Assembly: GCA_046757585.1 (NCBI GenBank)
Contig: JBHHYR010000178.1
Coordinates: forward strand, 1 to 8,187
Origin: JBHHYR01 sp046757585
Lineage (GTDB): Bacteria; Desulfobacterota; Binatia; HRBIN30
DNA length: 8,187 nucleotides
Direction: 5' to 3'
The notes under the pieces: generated by a model
Seen by the model: the letters and a program-made list of their open reading frames with translations, nothing else
Told to the model about the DNA's origin: nothing
The model's database searches: none
Translations under genes and position numbers: made by a program
Shown here: positions 7,134 to 8,187 of the stretch, in pieces
Layout of the letters: the number at the start of each line of letters is the position of its first letter
Position numbering within the stretch: the stretch's first letter is position 1

Positions 7134-7160
7134 CAGCGAGAGTGCTCGCCACGGCCGTCG

Positions 7161-7240
7161 CCCTGCGGCAAGGTTCAGGGCAAGCGGTATGACTCATCGA
7201 GCCAAACGCCTCATGCCGAGCCCGTCGAGTTCGCAGGTCA
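7161..7240. repeat. REP-like palindromic element pair
   Basis: CCCTG (7161-7165) pairs with CAGGG (7176-7180) around GCAAGGTT-type loop sequence, the common form of the environmental REP motif related to CCTTCGACAAGCTCAGGG. About 40 bases on, GAGCCCGTCGAGTTCGCAGG (7219-7238) resembles the second, inverted unit in diverged form. The element sits in the promoter-bearing gap between divergent genes. Confidence 0.5.
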
Positions 7241-7327
7241 AAGGGACGCACTTGTTTCAGCTCTCTGCTGGCGCATGATAGATGACTGCGCAACCAGTAC
7301 GGTAAGAAGTTCGCGACTCGTATCCCG

Positions 7328-8173
7328 ATGCACTACAAACTGGAACGCCGCCTATCTCACGCCGATGTCGATTTCCTCGGTGAGCTGAAAGTACCCGCGT
7401 TCTTAGGCCTCCTGGAGCAGGCGGCGGTCGAGGCGTCGACCGCCGCGGGCTTCGATGCCGCCTGGTACACGCGCGAGAGTAGAACCTGGATCATTCACCG
7501 CACGCGGCTGGAGCGGTTCGTGCCAGTCGGAGGCACCGATACGGTGGCAGTGGACACCGAGATCATCGACTTTCGCCGGGCGCGTTCGTTACGACGCTAC
7601 GAGATCTGCCGGGATGCGATCAGGGTCGCGACTGCAACGACGGACTGGGTGTACTGCGAGCTGGCGAACGGGCGTCCGATGCGCATTCCGGAGGCGATGC
7701 AGCGCGTGTTCATGAGCGGTGCCGCAGGCGTGGCCTTGCCCCGGGCGCGGCCGCTGCCCGGCGAGGGACCCGGCGTTCCGGTGGAGCTCACGGTGACCGT
7801 ACGGCCCTCGCACCTCGACCACGTCGTCCACGTCAATAACGCCGTGTACGCGAGCTTTCTCGAAGATGGCGCGTTCGCCCTGTTCGCGACGCGCGGCTGG
7901 CCGTTGCCGCGCATGCTGGCTGCGAGCGGCGCCCTGCGTATCCGCTGGCTGGATTTCGAGTACTTGAGTGACGCGCAGGTGGGAACGCAGTTGACCGTCC
8001 GCAGTTGGCTGCGGGACGAACAGGCGTTTGCGGCGGATTCGGAACAAGCCCCGCGGGCCGTCGAGTTGTTGCAGACGATCACGCGCGCCGAGGGCGCGAC
8101 AGTCATGCGTGCCGCGACCCATTGGGTGTGGCGGCACCCCGCACCAATCGTCGGCGCCGCCCCGTCTGCGTAA
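7328..8173 (+). CDS. Double-hotdog acyl-ACP/acyl-CoA thioesterase-like protein
   Basis: The 281-residue protein appears to consist of two hotdog folds in tandem, the arrangement of bacterial and plant acyl-ACP thioesterases, which release fatty acids by hydrolysing the acyl thioester. The N-terminal module (about 1-125) shows VDFLGELKVPAFLGLLEQAA (14-33), the pattern of a hotdog central helix, then TWIIHRTRLERFVPVGGTD (53-71). The C-terminal module (about 152-270) shows VTVRPSHLDHVVHVNNAVYA (156-175), with the D-x3-HVNN-x2-Y signature of 4-hydroxybenzoyl-CoA/YbgC-type thioesterases (D164, H168, N170, N171). A Gly/Pro-rich linker (about 131-150) joins them. No signal peptide is present, so it is cytoplasmic. 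The ATG at 7328 fits the start of the fold, though no strong ribosome-binding site is seen. Substrate is not predictable; a CoA ester is as possible as an ACP ester. Confidence 0.8.
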   Translation: MHYKLERRLSHADVDFLGELKVPAFLGLLEQAAVEASTAAGFDAAWYTRESRTWIIHRTRLERFVPVGGTDTVAVDTEIIDFRRARSLRRYEICRDAIRVATATTDWVYCELANGRPMRIPEAMQRVFMSGAAGVALPRARPLPGEGPGVPVELTVTVRPSHLDHVVHVNNAVYASFLEDGAFALFATRGWPLPRMLAASGALRIRWLDFEYLSDAQVGTQLTVRSWLRDEQAFAADSEQAPRAVELLQTITRAEGATVMRAATHWVWRHPAPIVGAAPSA

Positions 8174-8187
8174 CATGTCGCGGCGCG

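Larger units (their letters stand above)
7104..7327. other. Divergent intergenic region between rarA and the thioesterase gene
   Basis: These 224 bases must hold the promoters for both flanking genes. On the minus side, nothing near the rarA start is a clear promoter. On the plus side, TTGTTT (7252-7257) and CATGAT (7274-7279), 16 bases apart, are a weak -35/-10 pair. The middle carries a REP-like pair at 7161-7240. Short open frames crossing here encode fragments such as LRQGSGQAV and CPEPCRRA, which are typical translation products of these repeats and not real genes. Confidence 0.5.

Noticed and set aside
7131..7388. 85-residue plus-strand frame upstream of the thioesterase
   Set aside because: It covers a REP-like element and overlaps the thioesterase start out of frame; the peptide is typical of repeat translation.
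8175..8187. ATG one base after the thioesterase stop, possibly starting another gene
   Set aside because: Only four codons are visible and there is no ribosome-binding site before it, so it cannot be supported.
1..8187. tRNA-Sec gene, other tRNAs, CRISPR arrays, insertion sequences
   Set aside because: No T-loop GGTTCGA-type box in a cloverleaf context, no evenly spaced direct repeats and no transposase motifs were seen by eye; a covariance search was not possible.

Overview
This is a GC-rich chromosomal window of ordinary, dense bacterial gene content. It carries a selenocysteine incorporation pair (selA end, selB), an archaeal/short-type asparaginyl-tRNA synthetase, RarA, a DUF2333-type membrane protein and palindromic REP-like repeats. 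That mix suggests a high-GC Gram-negative of the deltaproteobacterial kind (Desulfobacterota, Myxococcota or Binatota-like) or a neighbouring environmental phylum. The assignment is an inference from gene content and style, not from a phylogenetic marker search.

Layout. Positions 1-2384, plus strand: the 3' end of selA, cut by the window edge, and a complete selB 47 bp downstream. Together they make and deliver selenocysteinyl-tRNA. Positions 2385-2505: a convergent intergenic gap with a REP-like inverted repeat. Positions 2506-3147, minus strand: a small unrecognised putative lipoprotein. Positions 3148-3405: an intergenic stretch with a cluster of three C/G-rich hairpins, a dispersed-repeat type. 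Positions 3406-7103, minus strand: a likely operon in the order rarA, DUF2333 protein, asnS. The gap is 3 bp between the first two genes and 41 bp between the last two. Positions 7104-7327: a divergent intergenic region with a second REP-like pair and a small hairpin just before rarA. Positions 7328-8173, plus strand: a two-hotdog-domain acyl thioesterase.

How the genes relate. SelA and SelB are one functional pair: SelA converts seryl-tRNA(Sec) to selenocysteinyl-tRNA(Sec), and SelB carries it to UGA codons marked by a SECIS hairpin. The minus-strand operon joins genes with no obvious shared pathway: replication-fork maintenance, a membrane protein of unknown role, and tRNA charging. Its linkage looks like housekeeping co-transcription. 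The thioesterase stands alone.

I found no CRISPR array, tRNA or rRNA gene, transposase, integrase, toxin-antitoxin pair or defence cassette, and nothing I would call a previously undescribed system. The most open items are the DUF2333 protein, the lipoprotein and the intergenic hairpin repeats.
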